NCBI RefSeq assembly: GCF_002584535.1
Contig: NZ_NUOT01000044.1
Span: 122,330 to 186,329 of the forward strand
Direction: 5' to 3'
Length of the DNA: 64,000 nt
From: Bacillus cereus
Lineage (GTDB): Bacteria; Bacillota; Bacilli; Bacillales; Bacillaceae_G
Positions within the stretch are counted from its first letter, which is position 1. Every line of letters starts with the position of its first letter. A program made the translations under genes and the position numbers. This document shows, piece by piece, positions 1 through 8,594 of this stretch. A model generated the notes under the pieces. The model was not told the origin of the DNA, ran no database searches, and was given only the letters and a program-made list of their open reading frames with translations.

Positions 1-365
1 ATGAAAGGGTAGCTGTTTTTATGGAAGAATTACAATTATTAATTCAGGAATTAAAGAATACATTCTCACTTTCATTTTTAGAATCATTTGCACATAGGGC
101 AGGAATGATTCGACATAAAAGAAAATGTAAAGCGCAGGATATCGTTTCTTTATGTGTCTTTTTAAGTAAAACAGTTGAAACAGAATCTTTCGCGAGGTTA
201 TTTCATCAAAATATTTGTTCAACTCCATCGATAGGAGAGGATTTCAAACGAATTCGAATCCTAGACTCTACTATGTTTCAACTTCCCCATCACTAATAAT
301 TTAAGTGTTAACAGGAAAAAAGAAGGTAAACCTAAAAGGTACAGAAAATACGAAACTCTCAAATC
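1..365 (+). mobile_element. Decayed IS4-family (IS231-like) transposase remnant
   Basis: An open stretch from 21 to 296 encodes the N-terminus of an IS4/IS231-type transposase, including the conserved RIRILDSTMFQ segment that carries the first catalytic Asp. It reaches that segment far too early: about 45 residues that IS231 proteins normally have between the N-terminal region and RIRILD appear to be missing. Reading stops just after FQLPHH. A second piece in another frame (about 298 to 360) reads as a short Lys/Arg-rich tail (KKEGKPKRYRKYETL) resembling an IS231 C-terminus. The central catalytic core is therefore gone and the element is dead. The left end is outside the window and I could not identify terminal inverted repeats. 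Family assignment rests on remembered IS231 sequences. Confidence 0.75.
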
Positions 366-464
366 AAGAGGATAGCTAAATAGTTACATTTTTTCATTTG
401 AATATCCCAACTTTTTATTTTCCATGTTATGATAGATATGTTAATGAATTGAAGGGGTGGTTTT

Positions 465-1481
465 ATGAAGTTTGGGAAAATGGGATTAGTTGTTGCGGCA
501 AGTTTAAGTCTTTTCGCTTTATCTGCGTGTGGAAAATCTGCAAAAGAAACAGTTGTTTCTTCAACAGAAAGCATTTTAAACGCAAAGCAAATGGAATCAA
601 GCAGTTCAATTTCTTTTAAATTCGATTCTAATGCGAAAGATATGAAAAGAGAAGATAAAGTGGCAATGGATATGTTAAAAAACATATCAGTTACAGTTGA
701 TTCAAAAACAGATAAAGATGCAAAAAAAGACGAAGTAACAATTGGTGCAAAGGTTAAAACAGATGCAATGAAAATGGATATATCGATTCCAATGTTTATG
801 GATGAAGGGAAAGAGGCTTTATATGTAAAAGCGAATAATGTAAAATCACTATTACAATTAGCTGGCGTTCCTGGTGATAGTTTTTCTACTCTAGAAGGAA
901 AAGTTATCAAAATGGATATGAAAGATTTAGGAGAAGTAGATACAAAAGAATCTGCGAAAATCCAAGAGAAAGTACAAAAATCGTTATTAGATGCAATCAA
1001 AGCGCTTCCTGAAGACAAATTTACAAACGAAAAAGATGTATACACTGTGAAATTAACAGGTAAAGATTTAAAAACAGTGATTGAAAAGCTATTTGATGAA
1101 ATTTCTACAATGAAAAACTTCACTGGAACAAAACAAGAAATTGCAGACTTTAAGAAAGAATTGAAAGATGCAAATCTTGATAAATCTTCTATTTCTTTAA
1201 TTTATACAATGGATGGAAAAACAATTAAAAAACAGGATGCAGCAATTCATGTCGAAGCAAAAAATCCTGAGAACGAAAAAGAAACAATTAAATTTGATAT
1301 GAATATTAAATCTGATATCAAATCGATCGATAAACCAATCAAATTCACATTCGATACTTCTGAAAAGAACATTGTTCCAATGGATGAGTTACAAAAAATG
1401 ATTGGTGAATTTATGAATCAATCCATGAGTGGCGGGAAAGTAACTCCTGTTCAACCAGCTCCAACGGAACCTGCAGCATAA
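465..1481 (+). CDS. Secreted lipoprotein, LolA-like / DUF6612-like, function unknown
   Basis: A 338-residue protein with a lipoprotein signal peptide (lipobox LSAC at residues 19-22), so the mature protein should be anchored on the outer face of the membrane by a lipidated Cys. The rest is Lys-rich with alternating beta-type segments, and ends in a Pro-rich tail (PVQPAPTEPAA). This pattern resembles LolA-fold lipoproteins of Bacillus (DUF6612-type), but I could not confirm the family. The ATG follows the RBS GAAGGGG with good spacing. It is monocistronic and followed by a strong terminator at 1521. No substrate can be inferred from sequence. Confidence 0.75.
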   Translation: MKFGKMGLVVAASLSLFALSACGKSAKETVVSSTESILNAKQMESSSSISFKFDSNAKDMKREDKVAMDMLKNISVTVDSKTDKDAKKDEVTIGAKVKTDAMKMDISIPMFMDEGKEALYVKANNVKSLLQLAGVPGDSFSTLEGKVIKMDMKDLGEVDTKESAKIQEKVQKSLLDAIKALPEDKFTNEKDVYTVKLTGKDLKTVIEKLFDEISTMKNFTGTKQEIADFKKELKDANLDKSSISLIYTMDGKTIKKQDAAIHVEAKNPENEKETIKFDMNIKSDIKSIDKPIKFTFDTSEKNIVPMDELQKMIGEFMNQSMSGGKVTPVQPAPTEPAA

Positions 1482-1520
1482 AAAATCCTTAAGGGGCATA
1501 GCTATCAAGTTAACAAAAAT

Positions 1521-1555
1521 AAACCAGATGCTGAAAAGCATCTGGTTTATTTTTG
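1521..1555 (+). terminator. Rho-independent terminator of the lipoprotein gene
   Basis: A 12-bp perfect stem (AAACCAGATGCT / AGCATCTGGTTT) with a GAAA tetraloop, followed by ATTTTT. Confidence 0.9.
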
Positions 1556-1768
1556 CCTGAGTGTGTAGAAAAAGTCGTAGTTAGTTTAAATGAGTTAAAT
1601 GAACAATACGATTTTTTCATTGAGACATTAGAAAGAGAAGAATTATATGAATTTATTGTAGAAGTAGAAGAAGACATAACCGAAGAATGGAGAGAGTGGC
1701 AAGGTTCACTTTATCAACAGGATGCCTTGCATCTTTCCCTCGAATGTAGTACATTAATTTTAGTTTAA
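1553..1768 (+). CDS. Doubtful 71-residue reading frame, possible gene fragment
   Basis: An open frame from a TTG inside the upstream terminator to just before the asnS leader. It reads as an acidic, Glu-rich peptide (FIETLEREELYEFIVEVEED). There is no credible RBS, because the bases in front of the TTG are the terminator stem. The last 20 codons overlap the predicted asnS promoter (TTGCAT at 1727, TACATT at 1750). The acidic N-terminal part looks protein-like, so this could be a truncated remnant of a longer gene. I do not recognise the family. Confidence 0.2.
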   Translation: MPECVEKVVVSLNELNEQYDFFIETLEREELYEFIVEVEEDITEEWREWQGSLYQQDALHLSLECSTLILV

Positions 1769-2044
1769 CAAAACGAAAAACGATGATAAGGAAAAGTAGT
1801 ATATACTATAATCCAAAGCGAGTCAGGGACGGTGAGAGCCTGATGAGGCGGTATATGTGAAGAACACCTTGGAGTTGCTAACCGAAATTGAAACTTGTAT
1901 TCAAGAGTAGACTTAGACGGGAATCCGGCCTGTTACAAACCGGGAAGTATGTAAATACATACGAGTTAAAGTTGGTCTTTATGACAAATTGGGTGGTACC
2001 GCGAAGTTTAACCTTTCGTCCCTTTATGGATGAAAGGTTTTTTT
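1727..2044 (+). promoter_or_regulatory. asnS promoter and T-box leader with Asn (AAC) specifier
   Basis: The leader lies between a plausible sigma-A promoter (TTGCAT at 1727-1732, 17 bp, TACATT at 1750-1755) and asnS. Stem I ends in the conserved pattern of codon followed by ACC: the specifier AAC is at 1863-1865, followed by ACC. The T-box motif GGGTGGTACCGCG is at 1991-2003. It is followed by the intrinsic terminator at about 2010-2044, with arms AACCTTTCGTCC and GGATGAAAGGTT and a T-run. Established T-box logic: uncharged tRNA-Asn pairs with AAC and the T-box bulge, stabilises the antiterminator and turns on asnS. The specifier agrees with the gene downstream, which supports the reading. 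Confidence 0.93.
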
Positions 2045-2078
2045 GTATTCAAATATATCAGAAAAGGAGAATTTCACT

Positions 2079-3470
2079 ATGGAAAACACATTAGTAAAAA
2101 GTCTGTATAGAGATACAGATAAATACGCAGGTCAAACAGTACAAGTATCAGGGTGGATTCGTAACTTACGTGATTCAAAAGCATTTGGTTTCATCGAATT
2201 AAACGACGGTAGCTTCTTCAAAAGCGTTCAAATCGTTTTCGATACAGAATTAGATAACTTCAAAGAAATTGCGAAACTTCCACTTAGCTCTTCAGTTAAA
2301 GTAGAGGGTAAAGTAATTGCAACACCTGGAGCAAAGCAACCATTTGAAATTAAAGCAGAAAAAATTGATATCGAGGGCTTATCAGATTCTGATTACCCAC
2401 TTCAAAAGAAGCGTCACACGTTTGAATACTTACGTACAATCGCTCACTTACGTCCAAGAACAAATGCATTCTCTGCAACGTTCCGCGTGCGTTCTATCGC
2501 AGCGTTTGCGATTCACCAATTCTTCCAAGAGCGTGGATTCGTACACGTTCATACACCAATTATCACGGGTAGTGATACAGAAGGTGCAGGCGAAATGTTC
2601 CGCGTAACAACGCAAGATTTAAACAATGTACCTAAAGGTGAAGACGGACAAGTTGACGAATCAAAAGACTTCTTCGGTAAAGAAACAAACTTAACGGTAA
2701 GTGGACAGCTGAATGCTGAAGCTTATGCATTAGCGTTCCGTGATGTATACACATTCGGACCTACATTCCGTGCTGAAAACTCAAACACAACTCGTCATGC
2801 AGCTGAGTTCTGGATGGTTGAGCCTGAGATTGCATTCGCTGAATTAGGTGATGTAATGAACCTTACAGAAGATATGCTGAAATATGCAATGAAATACGTA
2901 TTAGAGCATGCACCAGAAGAAATGGAATTCTTCAACAGCTTTGTTGATAAAACAGTTCTTGAGCGCATGAACAACGTAATCAACTCTGACTTTGGCCGCA
3001 TCACATACACAGAAGCAATTAAAGTACTTCAAGAATCAGGTGCTGACTTCAAATACCCAGTAGAATGGGGCATTGACTTACAAACAGAGCACGAAAGATA
3101 CTTATCAGAAGAAATCTTTAAACGCCCTGTATTCGTAACTGATTATCCGAAAGACATTAAAGCATTCTACATGCGCTTGAACGAAGATGGAAAAACAGTA
3201 GCTGCTACCGACCTTCTCGTTCCTGGCATCGGCGAATTAATCGGTGGAAGTCAACGTGAAGAAAGAATGGATGTTTTAACAGACAGAATTAAAGAATTAG
3301 GCATGAACGAAGAAGACTACTGGTGGTACTTAGAACTTAGAAAATACGGCGGTACAAAACACGCTGGATTCGGCCTTGGTTTCGAGCGCTTCCTAATGTA
3401 CATCACTGGCATGGCTAACATTCGTGACGTCATTCCATTCCCAAGAACTCCAGGTTCTTCGGAGTTTTAA
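2079..3470 (+). CDS. asnS: Asparaginyl-tRNA synthetase
   Basis: A 463-residue class IIb aminoacyl-tRNA synthetase that charges tRNA-Asn with asparagine in the cytoplasm. An N-terminal OB-fold anticodon-binding domain ([14 protein letters not shown], about residues 19-32) precedes the class II catalytic core. Motif 2 includes [21 protein letters not shown] and motif 3 includes the [15 protein letters not shown] region near the C-terminus. The start chosen is the ATG at 2079, eight bases after AAAGGAGA; a TTG at 2043 in the same frame lies in the leader terminator and is rejected. The length is normal for the family. It is controlled by the Asn T-box leader upstream and ends at a terminator at 3482. 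Confidence 0.97.
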   Translation: MENTLVKSLYRDTDKYAGQTVQVSGWIRNLRDSKAFGFIELNDGSFFKSVQIVFDTELDNFKEIAKLPLSSSVKVEGKVIATPGAKQPFEIKAEKIDIEGLSDSDYPLQKKRHTFEYLRTIAHLRPRTNAFSATFRVRSIAAFAIHQFFQERGFVHVHTPIITGSDTEGAGEMFRVTTQDLNNVPKGEDGQVDESKDFFGKETNLTVSGQLNAEAYALAFRDVYTFGPTFRAENSNTTRHAAEFWMVEPEIAFAELGDVMNLTEDMLKYAMKYVLEHAPEEMEFFNSFVDKTVLERMNNVINSDFGRITYTEAIKVLQESGADFKYPVEWGIDLQTEHERYLSEEIFKRPVFVTDYPKDIKAFYMRLNEDGKTVAATDLLVPGIGELIGGSQREERMDVLTDRIKELGMNEEDYWWYLELRKYGGTKHAGFGLGFERFLMYITGMANIRDVIPFPRTPGSSEF

Positions 3471-3481
3471 TATAACAAAAA

Positions 3482-3508
3482 AGTGAGAGCAATTGCTCTC
3501 GCTTTTTT
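3482..3508 (+). terminator. asnS terminator
   Basis: Perfect palindromic stem (GAGAGCAATTGCTCTC core) followed by seven or more T. Confidence 0.9.
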
Positions 3509-3654
3509 TATTTAGAAGAGGATGGAAGTAGATTCGAAATCTTATCAAGTATTTTGAGCTAGGATAAAAAATGTTGTTCATAGTTCTCTTTCCATTTCAT
3601 ATATAGTAAAACGAATGAATCATTTATGGAAATTGGGAGAGGGGTTTTGGGAAA

Positions 3655-4566
3655 ATGGGGGTAATTAATAGGTGTGCAGAGTGGACAGTGCGTGACAAGT
3701 ATGTAGTCATCACGGGAGCGACAAGTGGGATTGGGCTAGCGGCGGCTAAGGTACTTGCGGAACGCGGTGCAAAGCTAGGGATTATTGCACGAAACGAAGC
3801 GAAAGCAAATGATATTGTGACTCAAATTAAGGGTTCAACGAATGGTAATGCAGTGGTAGATATATTTCTAGCTGATATGGCTTCTCAGAAGTCAATACAT
3901 CAAGTAGCTACTGACATTCTAGAGAAGTGCCCTAGAATAGATATATTAGTTAATAATGCTGGTGCTTTATTTCAAACAAGGCAAATTACGGAGGACGGCT
4001 TGGAGATGACCTGGGCGGTTAATCATTTAGCTCCATTCCTACTTACTAATTTGCTACTTGGCCGTTTAAAGGAAAGTGCCCCCGCTCGCGTTATCACTAC
4101 CGCATCTCATGGTCACAAAATGGCTAAAAAAGGAATCGATTTTAATGATTTAGATGCAGAAAAACTTTATCGTGGTGTTAAGAAATTAATGGGGGGTCCT
4201 ACGATGCGTTATGGGCAAACCAAATTAGCTAACATCTTATTTACCTCTGAGTTGGCACGGCGACTAGAGGGGACAGGTGTCATAGCTTCCTGCTTCGATC
4301 CAGGACTTGTAGCCACGAATTTCAACCAGGATAATGGTCTCGCGGCTCGCTTAACTATGGCAGTAATGAAACCTTTCTCTCGCACACCTGAGGAAGGGGC
4401 TGAAACTTTAGTATGGCTAGCAGAAACAACTGACATTATCGATCATAGTGGTTATTATTATGCTAATGGGCAAGTGGAAAGGCCATCTGAGGTTGCATTG
4501 GATATGGATGCCGCAAAGCGTCTATGGGATATTAGTGAAGAGCAAACTCATCTCTTAGGAAAGTAA
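3655..4566 (+). CDS. Short-chain dehydrogenase/reductase (retinol dehydrogenase-like)
   Basis: A 303-residue classical/extended SDR. The NAD(P)-binding glycine motif TGATSGIG is at residues 20-27, the NNAG structural motif at 100-103, a catalytic Ser in VITTASHG near 151, and the active-site Tyr and Lys in YGQTK at 186-190. It resembles the WW-oxidoreductase/retinol dehydrogenase subgroup; the substrate is unknown. The ATG follows GGGAGAGGGG. The gene stands alone between asnS and the yuzL-like gene. Its codon use looks somewhat richer in CTA, GGG and GCG than its neighbours by eye, which may mean it was acquired or inserted; that was not computed. No clear terminator follows. Confidence 0.88.
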   Translation: MGVINRCAEWTVRDKYVVITGATSGIGLAAAKVLAERGAKLGIIARNEAKANDIVTQIKGSTNGNAVVDIFLADMASQKSIHQVATDILEKCPRIDILVNNAGALFQTRQITEDGLEMTWAVNHLAPFLLTNLLLGRLKESAPARVITTASHGHKMAKKGIDFNDLDAEKLYRGVKKLMGGPTMRYGQTKLANILFTSELARRLEGTGVIASCFDPGLVATNFNQDNGLAARLTMAVMKPFSRTPEEGAETLVWLAETTDIIDHSGYYYANGQVERPSEVALDMDAAKRLWDISEEQTHLLGK

Positions 4567-4695
4567 AATTAGCGTTAATAGAAGTGAAAGTGTAAGAGTG
4601 ACTTTATACGGATTGGATCGGCAGTATATATTTTGATTGTTATGCTGTATAGTTTCTTGCCTCTAAGTAAAAAGTAACGCGAAGGGGTGAATAAA

Positions 4696-4830
4696 ATGGG
4701 CAGAAAAGTAAAAAAAGATCCTTCTAGAGCAAGTCTTGGTTCCTCGCAAGTCGAAGGTCAAGGAACTACAACAAACGAAACGGGTTCTTTTAAAGTATCT
4801 TCATCAAATAAGAGACAAAAACGAAGCTAA
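4696..4830 (+). CDS. yuzL: Small basic YuzL-like protein
   Basis: A 44-residue protein (MGRKVKKDPSRASLGSSQ...) with a good RBS (AAGGGG) and followed at once by a terminator. The N-terminal K.DPS.A.LGS..VEGQG pattern matches my recollection of the YuzL family (PF14115), small Lys/Ser-rich proteins of Bacillus. Their function is not established, and some small proteins of this kind are spore-associated. No membrane segment is visible. Confidence 0.7.
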   Translation: MGRKVKKDPSRASLGSSQVEGQGTTTNETGSFKVSSSNKRQKRS

Positions 4831-4882
4831 ACATATATAAATAAGAGTAGTCATGTCGACTACTCTTATTTATATGTTTTTA
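4831..4882. terminator. Bidirectional terminator between yuzL-like gene and rnhC
   Basis: An 18-bp perfect stem (ATATAAATAAGAGTAGTC / GACTACTCTTATTTATAT) with a 5-nt loop. T-rich sequence follows on the plus strand, and A/T-rich sequence allows function on the minus strand. It separates converging genes. Confidence 0.88.
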
Positions 4883-4924
4883 TTTTGTTTAGTTCATTTA
4901 TATATTGTCGATACTGAAAAATAG

Positions 4925-5863
4925 CTATTTTTTCAATAAACGAAATGCTTTTTCTGTATTTGCAAAGTGAAGTTTCACAAACTCAGGAAGCCGTTCTTTT
5001 CCTAGCTTTTGAATTAATTTAACTGCAGCGATATCAACTTGCTTACCCGCTCCTTTTGGAAGTGGCATACCGGCTTTTTTGCTGAGCTCATCAAACTGCT
5101 TTACGAATGAGTAGCGAGCTAAAATAGAGGCTGCTGCAACTGCTAAATGAACACTTTCACCTTTAGTTGCGAAATACACGTTTTCACGCTGTACTTCTTT
5201 TTGTTTTGCTAAGTATTTGTAATATGTATCAGGCTGCGTGAATTGGTCAATTAAGATGCCTTCTGGTTTTGTAGGTGCAATCTTTGCTAGTAAATTTGTA
5301 AGAGCCTTATTGTGTAAGAGCGCTTTTAGTTTCCCCTGATTGTTTCCTTTTTCGAATAGTTCGTTATATTTTTCATTATGCAAAACGAGAGAACTATAAG
5401 GAACAACGTTAAGTAACTGTTTTGCAATTTCGGCAATTTGCGCATCATTTAAGTTTTTAGAGTCTTTTACACCAAGTTCTTTCAATAATGGAATTTGCTT
5501 TGCGTCTACATATACAGCAACAACTGTCATCGGTCCGAAGTAATCTCCAGTACCCACTTCATCAGATCCAGCTATAGACATTGTTCCAATGGAAGCGGGC
5601 GGGGCATAGCGGTGCGAATTTGTAGTTTTTTTACCAGAAGATTTCGGCACTTGAGAAACATTTTGCCAACGTGCAGCTTCTTCCTCTGCACGAGTACCTT
5701 GAAACATTACTTTGCCTGATTTATAGGCCGTAATTGTACAAGATGGAACTTTCGCCATAAAGATACCACCTTGCGGAACTTTTGGGGCAATTGCTTGTTT
5801 ATATTGTTGTTTCATATCCTCAATTATTGCAGGATTTGTTTGGATTACGATAGAATTTGACAA
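4925..5863 (-). CDS. rnhC: Ribonuclease HIII
   Basis: A 312-residue RNase HIII that cleaves the RNA strand of RNA-DNA hybrids. An N-terminal TBP-like substrate-binding domain (about residues 1-90) is followed by an RNase H fold beginning with AGSDEVGTGDYFGP, whose Asp and Glu start the catalytic DEDD-type set. The further acidic residues lie in VKDSKNL and ILIDQF. The start chosen is TTG at 5863, preceded eight bases earlier by AAGGAG; an upstream ATG would add about 26 residues without an RBS and is rejected. It is transcribed divergently from zapA, which is the conserved Bacillus arrangement. Confidence 0.94.
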   Translation of the reverse strand: MSNSIVIQTNPAIIEDMKQQYKQAIAPKVPQGGIFMAKVPSCTITAYKSGKVMFQGTRAEEEAARWQNVSQVPKSSGKKTTNSHRYAPPASIGTMSIAGSDEVGTGDYFGPMTVVAVYVDAKQIPLLKELGVKDSKNLNDAQIAEIAKQLLNVVPYSSLVLHNEKYNELFEKGNNQGKLKALLHNKALTNLLAKIAPTKPEGILIDQFTQPDTYYKYLAKQKEVQRENVYFATKGESVHLAVAAASILARYSFVKQFDELSKKAGMPLPKGAGKQVDIAAVKLIQKLGKERLPEFVKLHFANTEKAFRLLKK

Positions 5864-5987
5864 AGTAGTCGCTCCTTTTTCAATATTGTTATTTTTATCA
5901 TATCGGATTGTTCTTTCTGTTTCCATATTATGATGGTTCATGGTATGATAAACTTTAGGATTCTGTACGTGATTGGAGGCCGGTGAG

Positions 5988-6257
5988 TTGTCACAACAAA
6001 AGGGAAATAAAAGTCGAATTAATGTAGAAATCTATGGTCAGCAATATTCAGTTGTTGGCGATGAAAGTACAAGTCATATCCGCATGGTAGCAGCGATTGT
6101 GGATGATAAAATGCGCGAACTCAATGCCAAGAATCCTTCGCTTGATACGAGTAGACTAGCGGTATTGACGGCGGTAAACGTCATACACGATTATATAAAA
6201 TTAAAAGAAGAACATGAGAAACTAAAAGAAAGTATGACAAAAAAAGGAATGGAATAA
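5988..6257 (+). CDS. zapA: Cell division protein ZapA
   Basis: An 89-residue ZapA, a cytoplasmic FtsZ-bundling protein that promotes Z-ring assembly. The N-terminal beta-beta-alpha part ([17 protein letters not shown]) and long C-terminal coiled coil (residues about 55-85, rich in Glu/Lys) are typical. The start is TTG at 5988: GGAGG at 5975-5979 sits eight bases upstream. An in-frame upstream TTG at 5973 overlaps that RBS and is rejected. It is the first gene of zapA-cvpA and is divergent from rnhC. Confidence 0.94.
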   Translation: MSQQKGNKSRINVEIYGQQYSVVGDESTSHIRMVAAIVDDKMRELNAKNPSLDTSRLAVLTAVNVIHDYIKLKEEHEKLKESMTKKGME

Positions 6258-6258
6258 C

Positions 6259-6798
6259 ATGATTGATATTATTATCATATTACTGCTTGTTATGGGATTT
6301 TTCCTCGGCTTAAGAAGAGGGTTTGTCCTACAACTTGTAAAGTTAACAAGCTTTATTATCGCATACCTTGTTGCATACTGGTACTGCAAAGATTTAGCGC
6401 CAGTACTTGAGAAATTTATTCCGTATCCATTCGATCAGAACGTATCTGTGCCAGAATGGATTGATGCAAATAATATCGAAGCAGTATTCTATCAAGCAAT
6501 TGCGTTCATTGTATTATTTATTATTACAAAAATCGCGCTTTCATTGCTTGGGAATTTGCTGAATATGTTTACAGAAATCCCAGTTATAAAACAGGTAAAT
6601 GCGTTTGCTGGAGCACTTCTTGGTTTCTTAGAAGTGTATATTATTCTGTTTGTCTTAATTATTATTGGAACTATTCTTCCGATTGAACAGGTACAAACGC
6701 CACTGCAAAAATCATCAATTAGCAAAATAATTGTAGACGATACACCGATTCTTTCTGAAAAGGTGAAGGAACTATGGCAGCCAGGTAGCAGAGTATAA
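6259..6798 (+). CDS. CvpA family membrane protein (YshB-like)
   Basis: A 179-residue integral membrane protein with four predicted transmembrane helices: residues about 2-20, 24-43, 78-100 and 113-137. It belongs to the CvpA family (colicin V production protein homologues), whose biochemical role in Firmicutes is unknown. It starts one base after the zapA stop and is almost certainly co-translated with it. A terminator follows directly. Confidence 0.88.
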   Translation: MIDIIIILLLVMGFFLGLRRGFVLQLVKLTSFIIAYLVAYWYCKDLAPVLEKFIPYPFDQNVSVPEWIDANNIEAVFYQAIAFIVLFIITKIALSLLGNLLNMFTEIPVIKQVNAFAGALLGFLEVYIILFVLIIIGTILPIEQVQTPLQKSSISKIIVDDTPILSEKVKELWQPGSRV

Positions 6799-6831
6799 CT
6801 TCTCTTTTTTCGGAAAGAGAAGTTTTTTTTC
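6797..6831 (+). terminator. Terminator after the zapA-cvpA pair
   Basis: Stem AACTTCTCTTT / AAAGAGAAGTT overlapping the stop codon of the CvpA-like gene, followed by an eight-T run. Confidence 0.88.
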
Positions 6832-6854
6832 TATGAAAGAAAGGCGGGGAAAGA

Positions 6855-8573
6855 ATGAAAGTAAATAAAAAACAAGTGATTAAATTATTGGAGACAATCG
6901 GCCTTTTTATGGAGCTTAAGGGCGAAAATCCATTTAAAATATCTGCATTTCGTAAAGCCGCAGCAGCATTAGAAAGCGATGATCGTAGTCTTTCTGAAAT
7001 TGAAGATTTCACAAAGATTCCGGGTATTGGAAAAGGAACAGCAGCGGTCATTCAAGAATATATTGAAGCTGGAACTTCAGAAGTATTAGAGGAGCTTGAA
7101 AAGGAAGTGCCAAGCAGTCTATTACCGTTATTAAAATTACCAGGGCTTGGTGGTAAAAAAGTAGCGAAGTTGTACAAAGAGCTTGGCGTTATTGATATGG
7201 AAACTTTGCAAAAGGCTTGTGAAGAAAATAAAGTACAGGCACTTGCGGGATTCGGTAAGAAAACAGAAGAGAAAATATTAGAAGCAATCGCTCAAGTAGG
7301 CTCTCGTCCAGAGCGATTACCGATTGCGATGGTCTTACCTATTGCCGGGGAAATAGAGAAGAAATTGTCGAATGTCCAGGAAATTGTTCGATTCTCTCGC
7401 GCTGGTAGCCTGCGCCGCGTTCGCGAAACGGTAAAAGATTTAGATTTTATTATCGCAACGGAAAATCCAGTAGCAGTACGTGAACATTTACTGCAATTTG
7501 ATAATATGATTGAAGTCATTGCGAGCGGTGATACAAAAGTATCCGTTCGTCTTCAATATGAATATGATATTTCAATTGATTTCCGTCTTGTAAAACCTGA
7601 AGAATTTATTACAACGCTTCATCATTTCACAGGTTCAAAAGATCATAACGTAAGAATGCGCCAAATTGCAAAAGATAAAGGTGAAAAGATTAGTGAGTAC
7701 GGTGTGGAAAATTTAGAGACAGGTGAAGTGAAGACGTTTGAAACAGAAGAAGCATTCTTTGCTCATTTTGGTCTACCATTTATTCCACCAGAAGTACGTG
7801 AAGATGGAAAAGAGCTTGAGTTGATTAAAGAATATCCAAATTTAATTCAGTTCTCTGATATACAAGGTGATTTACATATGCATACAACATGGAGTGACGG
7901 TGCTTTTTCAATTGAAGAAATGGTACAAGCATGCCGCGGGCGTGGGTATAAATTTATGGCAATTACGGATCATTCCCAATACTTGAAAGTAGCGAACGGT
8001 TTAACGAAAGAGCGTCTTCGTGAACAAGGAAAAGAGATTGAACGTATTAACGAAAAATACTCAGATATTACAATTTTACGCGGAATCGAAATGGATATTT
8101 TACCAGATGCAACGCTCGATTTTGATGATGAAGTATTAGCGGAGCTTGATTATGTCATTGGTGCAATCCATTCTAGCTTCTCACAAGACCGTGAAACAAT
8201 TATGAAACGCTTGCGTACAGCAATTGAAAATAAACATGTTACGATGATTGCCCACCCAACAGGTCGTCTTCTTGGACGCCGCGAAGGGTACGATGTAGAT
8301 ACAGATTTACTGATTGAACTCGCAAAAGAAACAGATACAATTTTAGAATTAAACGCGAATCCGAACCGCTTAGATTTAAGTGCGAAACTATTAAAGCAAG
8401 CACAAGATGCGGGCGTAAAAGTAGCGATCAATACTGATGCGCATACACTTGAAATGTTAGAAGATATGGAAACCGGTGTAGCGGCAGCTCGTAAAGGGTG
8501 GATTCAGAAAGATACCGTGATTAACACATGGGATATTGAACGTTTATTAGATTATATTAAACGGAATAAGTAA
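6855..8573 (+). CDS. polX: DNA polymerase/3'-5' exonuclease PolX
   Basis: A 572-residue family X polymerase with the bacterial PolX layout. Helix-hairpin-helix motifs (IPGIGKGTAAVI, residues about 56-68, and LPGLGGKKVAKL, about 95-107) come first. A Pol-beta nucleotidyltransferase core follows, with the metal-binding DLDFIIA at about 195-201. The C-terminal PHP domain starts at GDLHMHTTWSDG (about 336) and carries the His/Asp set for 3'-5' exonuclease and AP-endonuclease activity. Its role is gap filling in base excision repair. RBS GGCGGGG precedes the ATG. It sits upstream of mutS2 as in other Bacillus. Confidence 0.96.
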   Translation: MKVNKKQVIKLLETIGLFMELKGENPFKISAFRKAAAALESDDRSLSEIEDFTKIPGIGKGTAAVIQEYIEAGTSEVLEELEKEVPSSLLPLLKLPGLGGKKVAKLYKELGVIDMETLQKACEENKVQALAGFGKKTEEKILEAIAQVGSRPERLPIAMVLPIAGEIEKKLSNVQEIVRFSRAGSLRRVRETVKDLDFIIATENPVAVREHLLQFDNMIEVIASGDTKVSVRLQYEYDISIDFRLVKPEEFITTLHHFTGSKDHNVRMRQIAKDKGEKISEYGVENLETGEVKTFETEEAFFAHFGLPFIPPEVREDGKELELIKEYPNLIQFSDIQGDLHMHTTWSDGAFSIEEMVQACRGRGYKFMAITDHSQYLKVANGLTKERLREQGKEIERINEKYSDITILRGIEMDILPDATLDFDDEVLAELDYVIGAIHSSFSQDRETIMKRLRTAIENKHVTMIAHPTGRLLGRREGYDVDTDLLIELAKETDTILELNANPNRLDLSAKLLKQAQDAGVKVAINTDAHTLEMLEDMETGVAAARKGWIQKDTVINTWDIERLLDYIKRNK

Positions 8574-8594
8574 CACAAGGGGGACGTGCAACTT

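Noticed and set aside
359-1123. A 254-codon open frame on the minus strand opposite the lipoprotein gene
   Set aside because: It has no RBS, its translation is Ser/Phe-rich as expected for an antisense shadow of a Lys/Glu-rich gene, and the plus strand has a clear start, lipobox and terminator.
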